Positions 57,126-64,000 of a DNA stretch of 64,000 nt are shown piece by piece; position 1 is the stretch's first letter, and every line of letters starts with the position of its first letter. The stretch comes from DASUPK01 sp963736685 (lineage in GTDB: Bacteria; Actinomycetota; Thermoleophilia; Solirubrobacterales; 70-9), in assembly GCA_963736685.1 (NCBI GenBank), contig CAVTPZ010000008.1, positions 1-64,000 on the forward strand, written 5' to 3'. A program made the position numbers and the translations under genes. The notes under the pieces are model-generated. The model was not told the DNA's origin, made no database searches, and worked only from the letters and a program-made list of their open reading frames with translations.

Positions 57126-57184
57126 CAGGATCCCCTTTCCGGACACTTCGATTGCGAGACAAGCCTGCTCCCCTCATTCGCCTC

Positions 57185-57219
57185 TCGCGCCCGTGTAGTC
57201 CCTGGTCAAATCCCTGGTC
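57185..57219 (-). promoter_or_regulatory. Shared promoter element, site B (hydrolase/regulator intergenic)
   Basis: Minus strand: GACCAGGG, four bases, GACCAGGG, four bases, CACGGGCGCGA, then GAGCAGGCT 13 bases later, matching sites A and C. The element sits between the divergent hydrolase (57125) and AAA-LuxR (57253) genes. On the plus strand its end reaches the -35 region of a possible promoter with TATGGT at 57238-57243, so the regulator may control itself. Confidence 0.7.
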
Positions 57220-57252
57220 CCGAATCCCGAGTCGGTTTATGGTTAAGGGAGG

Positions 57253-60024
57253 ATGCCTAAGCCCAACAGGGGGCTTCGCGACCGGCTCAGCGAGCGTGAG
57301 AGGCTCCAGGAGCTGCTGCACGACGCCCGCAATGGCCGGAGCGCCGTGATCGTGGTTCGCGGCGAAGCAGGAGTGGGAAAATCAGCACTCCTGCGCGCCG
57401 TCGCTGAGGCGACCGAGGGGTTCCAGGTCGCCCAGATCGCCGGGGTGGAATCAGAGATGGAATTGCCGTTTGCGGGCCTCCATCAACTCTGCGGGCCGAT
57501 GCTGACGCGGTTGGACGGCCTTCCGCCACCCCAGGAGCGTGCGCTCCGGGTCGCGCTGGGCCTCGCCGCCGGCGATGCCCCGGACCGCTTCCTCGTTGCG
57601 CTTGGTGCCCTCACCCTGATCGCAGAGGTGGCCGATGAGAAGCCGTTTCTCTGCTTCATCGATGACGCCCAATGGCTGGACGGGGCATCCCGACAGGTCC
57701 TGGGATTCGTCGCCCGCCGGCTGCTGGCGGAGCCGGTCGCGCTCGTCTTCGCCATGCGCGAGCCGGGCTCAGACGCCGAGCTGGCGGGTCTGCCGGAAAT
57801 GGTGCTCAGCGGACTTGGCGAGGACGACGCCCGTTCCCTGCTGGCAACCGTCATTCCCGGCCGGCTGGATGAGCGGGTCCGGGACCGGATCGTGGCGGAG
57901 ACTCGCGGCAATCCCCTCGCCCTCCTGGAACTCCCACGCGGGCTCTCGGCCAGGCAGCTTGCGGGCGGGTTCGGGCTACCGGACCCGGTTCCGCTGGCGG
58001 GCCGGATCGAGGAGAGCTTCCTGCGCCGGCTCGATGATCTCTCCGGTGACACCAGGCTGCTGCTGCTCGTCGCAGCGTCCGAGCCCGTCGGCGACCCGGC
58101 GCTGATGTGGCGTGCCGCGACCCATCTCGGGATCCCCCGAGCGGCACTGGATCCCGCCACACGAGCGGATCTGCTGGACGTCGGCGCAAGGGTGCGCTTC
58201 CGGCATCCATTGGTGCGATCCGCTGTCTACCGATCAGCCTCTGAGGTGGACCGCCATGGGGCACATCGAGCGCTGGCGGATATCACTGACGCCGCGCTCG
58301 AGCCCGATCGCCGCGCCTGGCACCGTGCGCAGGCCACGCGTGGCCCGGACGATGACGTCGCGAGCGAGCTCGAGCGGTCGGCGGGCCGGGCGCAGGCCCG
58401 CGGAGGACTCGCTGCGGCGGCGGCGTTCCTCGGTCGCGCCGCGGACCTGACCGCCGATCCCGCCCGCCGCACGGACCGCATGCTGGCGGCGGCACAGGTG
58501 AACCTGCAGGCGGGGGCGTTCGAGGAGGCACTGGGCCTGCTCGGAGCCGCCGAGGCCGGACCGCTCGACGAGCTCGGCCAAGCCCGCGTGGGCCTCCTGC
58601 AGGCCGAGGTCGCCTCGGCACAGAACCGGGGCAGAGACGCTCCGCTGATGTTGCTCGACGCCGCGCGAAGGTTCGAGGCGCTCGACGTGCGCCTCTCTCG
58701 CGACACCTACCTCGACGCCTGGGGTGCCGCCCTGTTCGCGGGGCAGCTGGCAAGCGAGGGCGGCAGCCTGCACGACGTCTCCGGCGCCATCTCCGCCGCA
58801 CCCGAAGCGGAGAGTCCGCCTCGTGCCTCCGACCGGCTTCTCGATGGACTCGCGCTGATCTTCACCAAGGGGCGCGCGACCGCTCGGCCGACGCTGCGGC
58901 AGGCGGTCGAGGCGTTCGCCGGGGCAAAGGCCTCGACGGAGGAGATGCTCCGCTGGGGCTGGATGGCGACGGCGGCGGCGGTCTGGCTCTGGGACTACGA
59001 CAGCTGTCTCGCGATCGCGACGAGCGAAGTTTCACTCGCCCGCGAGCTCGGCGCGCTCGAGGTCCTCGCCGTCGGGGTCAACGTGATGGGTCAGGCCACC
59101 TCGCTGGGAGGAGACTTCCGGAGCTCGGCCCACTTGATGGCGGAGGCGGACGCCGTCACCGAGGCGACCAGAACCCAGGTCGCTCCCTACGCAGGGTTGG
59201 TGTTCGCCGGACTCCGCGGCCAGGAGGGCGAGGCGTCCCCCCTGATCGACGCGACCGTCAAGGAGGCGACCGCGGGCGGACAGGGAACCGCCGTCCAGTA
59301 CGCGAACTGGGCCAAGGCGGTTCTCATGAACGGTCTCGGCCGCTACGAGGAGGCGCTCGTCGCATCCAGGGAGGCGAGCGAAGACACTCCCGAGCTCTTC
59401 GTCGCCGCGTGGTCCCTGAGCGAGCTGGTCGAGGCCGCGAGCAGGACCGGAGACGGCGAGCTGGCTGCCGATGCGCTCCTGCGAATCAGCGAACAAACCC
59501 GCGGCTGCGACTCCGACTGGGGGTTCGGGATCGAAGCACGCTCTCGCGCGCTGCTGGCGGATGGTGACGCCGCCGAGCCCCTGTACGTCGAGGCCATCGA
59601 GCGCCTGGGGCGCACCCAGCTTCGCCCCGACCTCGCGCGCGCCCGCCTGCTCTACGGCGAGTGGCTGCGCCGAGAGGGCCGACGCAGTGACGCGCGCGAG
59701 CAGCTCCGAGCCGCACATGAAGCGTTCGTCTCCATGGACACCGACGCCTTCGCTGAACGGGCCCGTCATGAGCTCCAGGCCACCGGCGAGAAGGTGCGAA
59801 CCCGCCGAGATGAGACACGGGACGAGCTCACTCCCCAGGAGGAGCAGATAGCCCGGCTCGCCCGCGACGGATTGACCAATCCCGAGATTGCGGCCCAGCT
59901 CTTCCTCAGCCCCCGCACGGTCGAATGGCACCTGCGCAAGGTGTTCGCCAAGCTGGAGATCACCTCCCGCAAACAGCTGCGCACGGCCCTTCCGGACAGC
60001 GGCCGAGCCGCCGTACCGGCCTAG
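57253..60024 (+). CDS. Large AAA-LuxR (LAL/STAND) transcriptional regulator
   Basis: A 923-aa activator: STAND NTPase with Walker A VVRGEAGVGKSALLRAVAEA and Walker B LCFIDDAQWLD, a long helical TPR-like middle (about residues 350-830), and a C-terminal LuxR helix-turn-helix (ELTPQEEQIARLARDGLTNP, AAQLFLSPRTVEWHLRKVFA). It is divergent from the hydrolase cluster with shared element B between, so it is the best candidate for the regulator that reads these elements. AAGGGAGG abuts the ATG, an unusually short spacing. Confidence 0.93.
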   Translation: MPKPNRGLRDRLSERERLQELLHDARNGRSAVIVVRGEAGVGKSALLRAVAEATEGFQVAQIAGVESEMELPFAGLHQLCGPMLTRLDGLPPPQERALRVALGLAAGDAPDRFLVALGALTLIAEVADEKPFLCFIDDAQWLDGASRQVLGFVARRLLAEPVALVFAMREPGSDAELAGLPEMVLSGLGEDDARSLLATVIPGRLDERVRDRIVAETRGNPLALLELPRGLSARQLAGGFGLPDPVPLAGRIEESFLRRLDDLSGDTRLLLLVAASEPVGDPALMWRAATHLGIPRAALDPATRADLLDVGARVRFRHPLVRSAVYRSASEVDRHGAHRALADITDAALEPDRRAWHRAQATRGPDDDVASELERSAGRAQARGGLAAAAAFLGRAADLTADPARRTDRMLAAAQVNLQAGAFEEALGLLGAAEAGPLDELGQARVGLLQAEVASAQNRGRDAPLMLLDAARRFEALDVRLSRDTYLDAWGAALFAGQLASEGGSLHDVSGAISAAPEAESPPRASDRLLDGLALIFTKGRATARPTLRQAVEAFAGAKASTEEMLRWGWMATAAAVWLWDYDSCLAIATSEVSLARELGALEVLAVGVNVMGQATSLGGDFRSSAHLMAEADAVTEATRTQVAPYAGLVFAGLRGQEGEASPLIDATVKEATAGGQGTAVQYANWAKAVLMNGLGRYEEALVASREASEDTPELFVAAWSLSELVEAASRTGDGELAADALLRISEQTRGCDSDWGFGIEARSRALLADGDAAEPLYVEAIERLGRTQLRPDLARARLLYGEWLRREGRRSDAREQLRAAHEAFVSMDTDAFAERARHELQATGEKVRTRRDETRDELTPQEEQIARLARDGLTNPEIAAQLFLSPRTVEWHLRKVFAKLEITSRKQLRTALPDSGRAAVPA

Positions 60025-60087
60025 GCGGGTTGCTGGCCGGCCGCGATCGGAACCCCCCCTGCTCTTGATACTGACGGCGCCGGATGA

Positions 60088-60113
60088 CGACCCGTGTCGG
60101 GCTGCGCGGGTCG
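60088..60113. terminator. Possible hairpin between convergent genes
   Basis: CGACCCG and CGGGTCG pair over seven bases around a 12-base loop between the LuxR stop (60024) and the CDF stop codon (60120). No T-tract. The rest of 60025-60119 shows no other feature. Confidence 0.35.
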
Positions 60114-60119
60114 GGTTGA

Positions 60120-61103
60120 TCAGATCCGGGAGTCGCTGCCGCTGTGCTGGGTGACGTCGATGAAGACCTCCCCCACCTCGGGCAATTCGGCCCGTAGGCG
60201 TGCGTCGACTCGGTCCATCTCCCGGGCCAGCTCGTCGACCGACAGGTCCTGGGAAGGGTGCACCTTCGCGGCGAGGACCACCTCCTGCGGCGCGACGTGC
60301 ACGGCGTACAGCTGGCGGACCTCGTCGACCGCCGGCGATGCATCCAGGGTCCGTCGGGCCAGCTCGATCCTCTCGGGGCGCACAGATCGGCCGATCAGGA
60401 GGTCGGCCAGTGGCCTGGCCAGGCCTATCGCGGTCACCCCGAGCAGGATCCCGATCAACAGGGAGGCGATGGCGTCGCTCGACGCAGGGCCGCCGAGTTC
60501 GTGAACCAGCAGGCCGGCGGCGGCAAGGAAAAGACCGACCAGCGCGGCCGAGTCCTCCACGGCGAGGGCGCGCAGGGTGGGATCGCTGGTCTGGCGCAGG
60601 TAGCGGATCGTTGGCACGCCCCAGAGTGCAGCGTCCCGTTTCGCCTGGCGGAGCGTCTGGAGGAGCGCGGAGCCGTCGGCGAGTGCCGCGACAGCAAGGA
60701 CGATCCAGGCGATGAGATAGTCATCCACCGAGGAGCCGTGCACGAGATCGTTGATCGCGAGTCCGACTGACAGGCAGCCGCCGATCAGGAACGACGCGAT
60801 CGCGGCCAGAAACGCCCAGAGGAAGCGGAGACCCCCGTAGCCGAACGGATGCTCGGCGTCAGCGGGGCGCCGCGCACGACGAAAGGAGACGGCGAGCAGG
60901 ACCTCGTTGTTCGAATCGGCGACCGAATGTGCCGCCTCGGCCAGAAGCGCCGCGGAGCCGGTGATCAGCCCGGCCGCGAGCTTGGCGGCGGCGACGAGCA
61001 GGTTTGCCGCGAACGCGACGAGCAGGCTGACCCGGCTTCCGTGGCTACGGCTGGCCCGCAGGCCCGCGGCCGAGTGCCGCGGTGCGCGGCGAGGAGGCGT
61101 CAA
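60120..61103 (-). CDS. Cation diffusion facilitator family transporter
   Basis: A 327-aa metal/proton antiporter with six hydrophobic segments. The TM2 site reads LLAEAAHSVADSNNEVLL (HxxxD), and the TM5 site reads ALAVEDSAALVGLFLAA, where Glu-Asp replaces the usual His-x3-Asp, so metal choice may differ from Zn-CDFs (similar to other ED-type members). The C-terminal cytoplasmic ferredoxin-like domain follows (VDEVRQLYAVHVAPQEVVLA). It ends with a short tail. Confidence 0.88.
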   Translation of the reverse strand: MTPPRRAPRHSAAGLRASRSHGSRVSLLVAFAANLLVAAAKLAAGLITGSAALLAEAAHSVADSNNEVLLAVSFRRARRPADAEHPFGYGGLRFLWAFLAAIASFLIGGCLSVGLAINDLVHGSSVDDYLIAWIVLAVAALADGSALLQTLRQAKRDAALWGVPTIRYLRQTSDPTLRALAVEDSAALVGLFLAAAGLLVHELGGPASSDAIASLLIGILLGVTAIGLARPLADLLIGRSVRPERIELARRTLDASPAVDEVRQLYAVHVAPQEVVLAAKVHPSQDLSVDELAREMDRVDARLRAELPEVGEVFIDVTQHSGSDSRI

Positions 61104-61104
61104 C

Positions 61105-61992
61105 TCAATTCGAGCCGTCGCTGTTCTTCAGGACCTCGCGAAGGACAGCGATGTCGCGGCGCCCGTAGCCGAGCTCGTCCGCCCGGGTCAGCACCTCGTC
61201 GGCGGCGTGCGCCGAGGGCAACGGCACGTGCAGCTCGTCAGCCGTCTGCAGGGCGAGGCGGATGTCCTTTTGCATGAGATCGACGTCGAACCAGGCCTCC
61301 CCGGAGCTGTCGAGAATCAGCGGCACGCGCGCCTTCAGCATCGGCGAGCCGATCGGGCTCTCGGTCATCACCTTGAGCGCCAGCTTGGTGTCGACTCCAT
61401 CGCGCTCAGCCAGCAGTAGCCCCTCGGAAAGCGCGAGCATCTGGACGGCAAGACTGATGTTGATCGCCAGCTTGAGGACGAGGCCCTGTCCGTTCTCGCC
61501 GATGTGGGTCGGCGAGCCGAGGACCTCGAGCACGGCCTTGACTCGGTCGTAGGCCCCCCTGTCCCCGCCGACCATGATCGTCAGCGATCCCGACTGCACC
61601 TGCGGAACGCTGCCGGAGACCGGTGCGTCGAGCATCAGTCCTCCAGTTGCGCGCACCTGCTCCGCCACCTCGCGGCTCACACGTGGGCTGACAGTGCTCA
61701 TGTCCACCCAGATCTGGTCGTCCTCGAGACCTGCCTGGATTCCGTCGTCGCCAGAGGCGATCTCACGGAGTGCGTCGTCGTTGGGAATCGAGGTGATCAC
61801 GACGTCAGCCGATTGCGCGACCTCGCGCGGCGTGTCACACCAGCGGAGGCCCTCGTCCAGGAGATGCTCGTGGCCCTCCCTGCTCCTCGCGTCGCCGTAA
61901 ACCGAGTAGCCGGCGGAGAGGTACCGGGAAGCCATGTTTCCTCCCATGTGCCCCAGGCCGACGAAGCCGATCGTCTCCTGTTCCGCATTCAC
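61105..61992 (-). CDS. NAD(P)-dependent beta-hydroxyacid dehydrogenase
   Basis: A 295-aa enzyme of the 3-hydroxyisobutyrate dehydrogenase family: IGFVGLGHMGGNMASRYLSA (Rossmann fold), LMLDAPVSGSVPQVQSGSLT (substrate loop), and catalytic lysine in GLVLKLAINISLA, with a C-terminal SPMLKARVPLILD helix bundle. The substrate is not decided by sequence. Its ATG overlaps the aldo/keto reductase stop by four bases. Confidence 0.92.
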   Translation of the reverse strand: MNAEQETIGFVGLGHMGGNMASRYLSAGYSVYGDARSREGHEHLLDEGLRWCDTPREVAQSADVVITSIPNDDALREIASGDDGIQAGLEDDQIWVDMSTVSPRVSREVAEQVRATGGLMLDAPVSGSVPQVQSGSLTIMVGGDRGAYDRVKAVLEVLGSPTHIGENGQGLVLKLAINISLAVQMLALSEGLLLAERDGVDTKLALKVMTESPIGSPMLKARVPLILDSSGEAWFDVDLMQKDIRLALQTADELHVPLPSAHAADEVLTRADELGYGRRDIAVLREVLKNSDGSN

Positions 61993-62993
61993 TCGGGCAT
62001 CATCTCCGGGTGCGGGCCGCCCATCGAAACCGAGTCGGCCATGATGCCCTCGATCTCCTCGAGATCGGACTCGCTCAGGTCAAGCTCGGCCGCGGCGATG
62101 CTGTCCTCGATGTGGCTCGGATGTCGCGCACCGACGATCACCACGTCGACGGCCGGGTTCGCGAGGGTCCAGGCAATCGCCAGCCGGCTCACCGAAACGC
62201 CGAAGCGGTCCTGGGCGAAGGTCTGGAGCCGCCGGACCGCCTCGAGGTTCCGGTGGAAGTCGTCGCCCTTGAAGAAGGGCGCTCCGCTTCGCCAATCATC
62301 GGCGGCGAAGGTCGTGTTCTCGTCCATGGCTCCGGTGAGCAGACCGTGGGCCAGGGCCCCGTAGACGAGCACACCGATGTCGTGCTCTTCGCAGTAGAGC
62401 AGGATCTCGGCCTCGATGCCGCGGCGGAAGAGGTCGTAGGGCGGCTGCAGGGTCTCAACCGGCCGGGTCTCGGCGAACTCCGACATCTCGGCGGGACTGA
62501 AGTTCGAGACGCCGACGTGCCTGATCTTGCCTTCGTCGACCAGCTCCTGGAGCGCTCCCGCGGTCTCGGCGAACGGAACCTTCGCGTCCGGCCAATGCAC
62601 CTGGAAGAGGTCGACGTAGTCAACGCCGAGCGCCTCAAGACTCTCCTCGAGTCCCTGGCGCAGCCAGGCCGGGCTGGAGTCGCGGACGAGGCCGTGGTCG
62701 GTCATCCGCAGGCCGCCCTTGGTCGCGATCACGACCTCGTCGCGGCGGTGCTCGATGTCATCGCGGAGTGCCTTGCCGAGCACTCGCTCGGAGGCGCCGA
62801 AGCCATAGCCATGCGCGGTATCGAAGAGGTTGACCCCGAGCTGCTGAGCCTGGCGAATCGCGGTGATCGCCTCCTGCTCATCGAACTCCCCCCATTCGCC
62901 CCCGAGCTGCCAGGTGCCGAAGGCAATCGGGGAGACCTCCAGATCGGTCATCCCAAGCCGAACGCGCTTCTCGGTTGATGCCGCCAAGACCAC
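61989..62993 (-). CDS. Aldo/keto reductase
   Basis: A 334-aa (beta/alpha)8 reductase: EVSPIAFGTWQLGGEWGEFD, INLFDTAHGYGFGASE-type segment (catalytic Asp and Tyr), VVIATKGGLRM (Lys), YVDLFQVHWPD (His), and VSNFSPAEM. The N-terminal EKRVRLGMTDLEVS must be translated; GTG 62993 or TTG 62987 are the possible starts, since the first ATG (62951) would cut into the barrel. It is upstream of and overlaps the dehydrogenase gene. Confidence 0.92.
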   Translation of the reverse strand: MVLAASTEKRVRLGMTDLEVSPIAFGTWQLGGEWGEFDEQEAITAIRQAQQLGVNLFDTAHGYGFGASERVLGKALRDDIEHRRDEVVIATKGGLRMTDHGLVRDSSPAWLRQGLEESLEALGVDYVDLFQVHWPDAKVPFAETAGALQELVDEGKIRHVGVSNFSPAEMSEFAETRPVETLQPPYDLFRRGIEAEILLYCEEHDIGVLVYGALAHGLLTGAMDENTTFAADDWRSGAPFFKGDDFHRNLEAVRRLQTFAQDRFGVSVSRLAIAWTLANPAVDVVIVGARHPSHIEDSIAAAELDLSESDLEEIEGIMADSVSMGGPHPEMMPE

Positions 62994-63091
62994 CCTCAGC
63001 CTGACATGGGGATGGCAACCATTCAAGCGACGGAGGTGACGCTTTCGGCGAGTCCCCAGATCGGGCGGGGCCACCGTCCGGCCAGTCGGCC

Positions 63092-63127
63092 GGCCAGGGC
63101 GCAGACCAGGGGGTCTCACGGGCGCGA
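63092..63127 (+). promoter_or_regulatory. Shared promoter element, site C (membrane protein)
   Basis: Plus strand: GGCCAGGG, four bases, GACCAGGG, five bases, CACGGGCGCGA, matching sites A and B with one change in the first half. It ends 54 bases before the leader ORF at 63182 that precedes the YhgE/Pip-like gene. Confidence 0.65.
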
Positions 63128-63181
63128 AGCGCGAGCCGCGAGCGCCACTGTTCATTGCCTCGACCAGGAAGGAGATCGCTG

Positions 63182-63214
63182 ATGGCGGGCTATGACTACG
63201 ACGTCCGGACCTGA
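63182..63214 (+). CDS. Ten-codon leader ORF
   Basis: ATG to TGA encodes MAGYDYDVRT. AAGGAG lies seven bases upstream (63169-63174). Its TGA shares a base with the ATG of the next gene (TGATG at 63212-63216), suggesting a translationally coupled leader. It could alternatively be the true start of the next gene separated by a frameshift. Confidence 0.5.
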   Translation: MAGYDYDVRT

Positions 63215-64000
63215 TGATCGCGAACGCCGCACCCACGCCAAAGGCGGTCGCGCTCGTACTGCTTCCGGCTCTGGTGCTGACGCTCGCATTCGCCTTCTCC
63301 TACGTCGGCGCCTTCCACGACCCAACACCGCACAACGTTCCAGTGGCCGTGGTAGGTCCGCCGGCCCTCGCGGCGCAACTGGACCACCTGCCCGGAGACC
63401 CGCTCGATACTCTCCTAGCCTCGTCGCTGCCCGACGCGCTCTCACAGATCGATGATCGCGATGTCTATGGCGCCTACGACGCAACCACGAACCACCTATT
63501 CGTGGCCTCGGCCGCCAACCGGGCGACCGCGGTCGCGCTGGGGGCGACTTTCAACCGTGCCGCCGCCGCGCAGGGTGAACCCGCCATCGGCATCACCGAC
63601 GTGAAGCCCCTGCCTTCCGAGGATCCCAATGGCACCACCCCCTTCTACGCGGTGATCGCGTGGATGTTCGGGGGCTATATCGCCGCAACCCTGATCGGAT
63701 TGATCGGCAGCCCGCGCAGCCGCAGCACCCAGAGGGCAGCTGCGCGAATCGGTGCGCTCGCGGGATTCAGCATCGTCGGGGGGGTTCTCAGCGTTCTCCT
63801 CCTGCGGGTGTGCTTCGACGTCTTCTCGGGGCACGTCGTCGCATTGTGTGCAATCGCGGCGCTCACGATCTTTTCCAGCGGCGCCGCCACGGCGGGCATT
63901 CAGGCCGCCATCGGCCCGGCGGGGACTGGGTTCGTGATCCTCGTCTTCGTGATCCTGGGCAACGCCGCAGCGGGCGGCCCGTTTGCCCGGCCGTTGCTGC
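63214..64000 (+). CDS. YhgE/Pip/DUF3533-like membrane protein (partial)
   Basis: The frame runs past the window end with at least 262 codons. It starts with one membrane helix (AVALVLLPALVLTLAFAFSY), then a ~140-residue extracytoplasmic domain (VPVAVVGPPALAAQLDHL, VYGAYDATTNHLFVASAANR). A series of helices follows (FYAVIAWMFGGYIAATLIGL, GFSIVGGVLSVLLLRVCF, GFVILVFVILGNAAAGGPF). The topology and the GNxxxGG segment resemble ABC-2-like YhgE/Pip or DUF3533 proteins used in export or phage infection. Start coupled to the leader ORF; promoter element C is upstream. Confidence 0.8.
   Translation, partial: MIANAAPTPKAVALVLLPALVLTLAFAFSYVGAFHDPTPHNVPVAVVGPPALAAQLDHLPGDPLDTLLASSLPDALSQIDDRDVYGAYDATTNHLFVASAANRATAVALGATFNRAAAAQGEPAIGITDVKPLPSEDPNGTTPFYAVIAWMFGGYIAATLIGLIGSPRSRSTQRAAARIGALAGFSIVGGVLSVLLLRVCFDVFSGHVVALCAIAALTIFSSGAATAGIQAAIGPAGTGFVILVFVILGNAAAGGPFARPLL

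Noticed and set aside
62010..62978. 322-codon plus-strand frame opposite the aldo/keto reductase
   Set aside because: Shadow of the reductase; no recognisable motifs.
1..64000. CRISPR arrays, tRNA genes, insertion sequences, phage genes
   Set aside because: No regularly spaced repeats of CRISPR type, no tRNA-like cloverleaf and no transposase or integrase were seen on reading both strands.

Overview
The window is GC-rich and densely coded. Its gene set points to a Gram-positive-type actinobacterium, most likely a deep branch such as Thermoleophilia/Solirubrobacterales. The indicators are rel-recJ-secDF-ruvCAB-yebC-pdxST on one strand, a fused SecDF, ECF42/YCII and DUF6325/SHOCT pairs, AAA-LuxR giants, amphi-Trp and DUF2630 small proteins, and secreted proteins with lysine-rich ends. 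The lineage is inferred from content; no rRNA or tRNA gene is present to confirm it.

Region 1 (1-18.5 kb) is mostly conserved housekeeping on the minus strand: recJ and rel, a SecDF fusion, a zinc-ribbon/PAS protein, ruvCAB, yebC, an M29 aminopeptidase and the PLP synthase pair pdxST. Interrupting it are an AbiEi/DUF559 nuclease-like gene whose start and stop codons lie in two copies of a 37-bp palindrome (5144-6050), and three secreted proteins rich in lysine or glycine.

Region 2 (18.6-28.7 kb) holds an RpiR-type regulator, a lipoprotein, a small-RNA/mini-ORF locus with a perfect terminator, and a light/DNA-damage locus: a photolyase divergent from an epimerase, and a CarH-like B12-binding MerR regulator divergent from SDR, SRPBCC, FAD-oxidase and DUF1365 genes. 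The CarH intergenic region carries two arrays of three 11-bp direct repeats around a good promoter.

Region 3 (28.7-38.2 kb) shows decay: an FGE fragment, a TRIC-type gene with two single-base deletions, a DUF2252 gene with a one-base insertion, and an ECF42 sigma gene with no canonical start. Intact neighbours are a DHA2 MFS exporter, a DUF7144 protein with glutamate decarboxylase, a YCII protein and a MalT-like regulator.

Region 4 (38.4-49.6 kb) is a string of stress and envelope genes: ClC channel, GAP protein, PAP2, amphi-Trp, DAG kinase, DUF6325/SHOCT, a YbhN-type membrane protein, DUF7144, DUF5996, GreA, DUF2630, a UBP zinc finger and a disulfide-reductase-like flavoprotein.

Region 5 (49.3-64 kb) is a catabolic/detoxification cluster on the minus strand: SDR, VOC protein, three alpha/beta hydrolases, a DipZ-like redoxin and two tandem epoxide hydrolases. 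A 923-aa AAA-LuxR regulator is transcribed divergently. A bipartite promoter element occurs three times, always in the same orientation to the gene it precedes: before a hydrolase next to the regulator, before the epoxide hydrolases, and before a YhgE/Pip-like membrane protein cut by the window end. This suggests one regulon.
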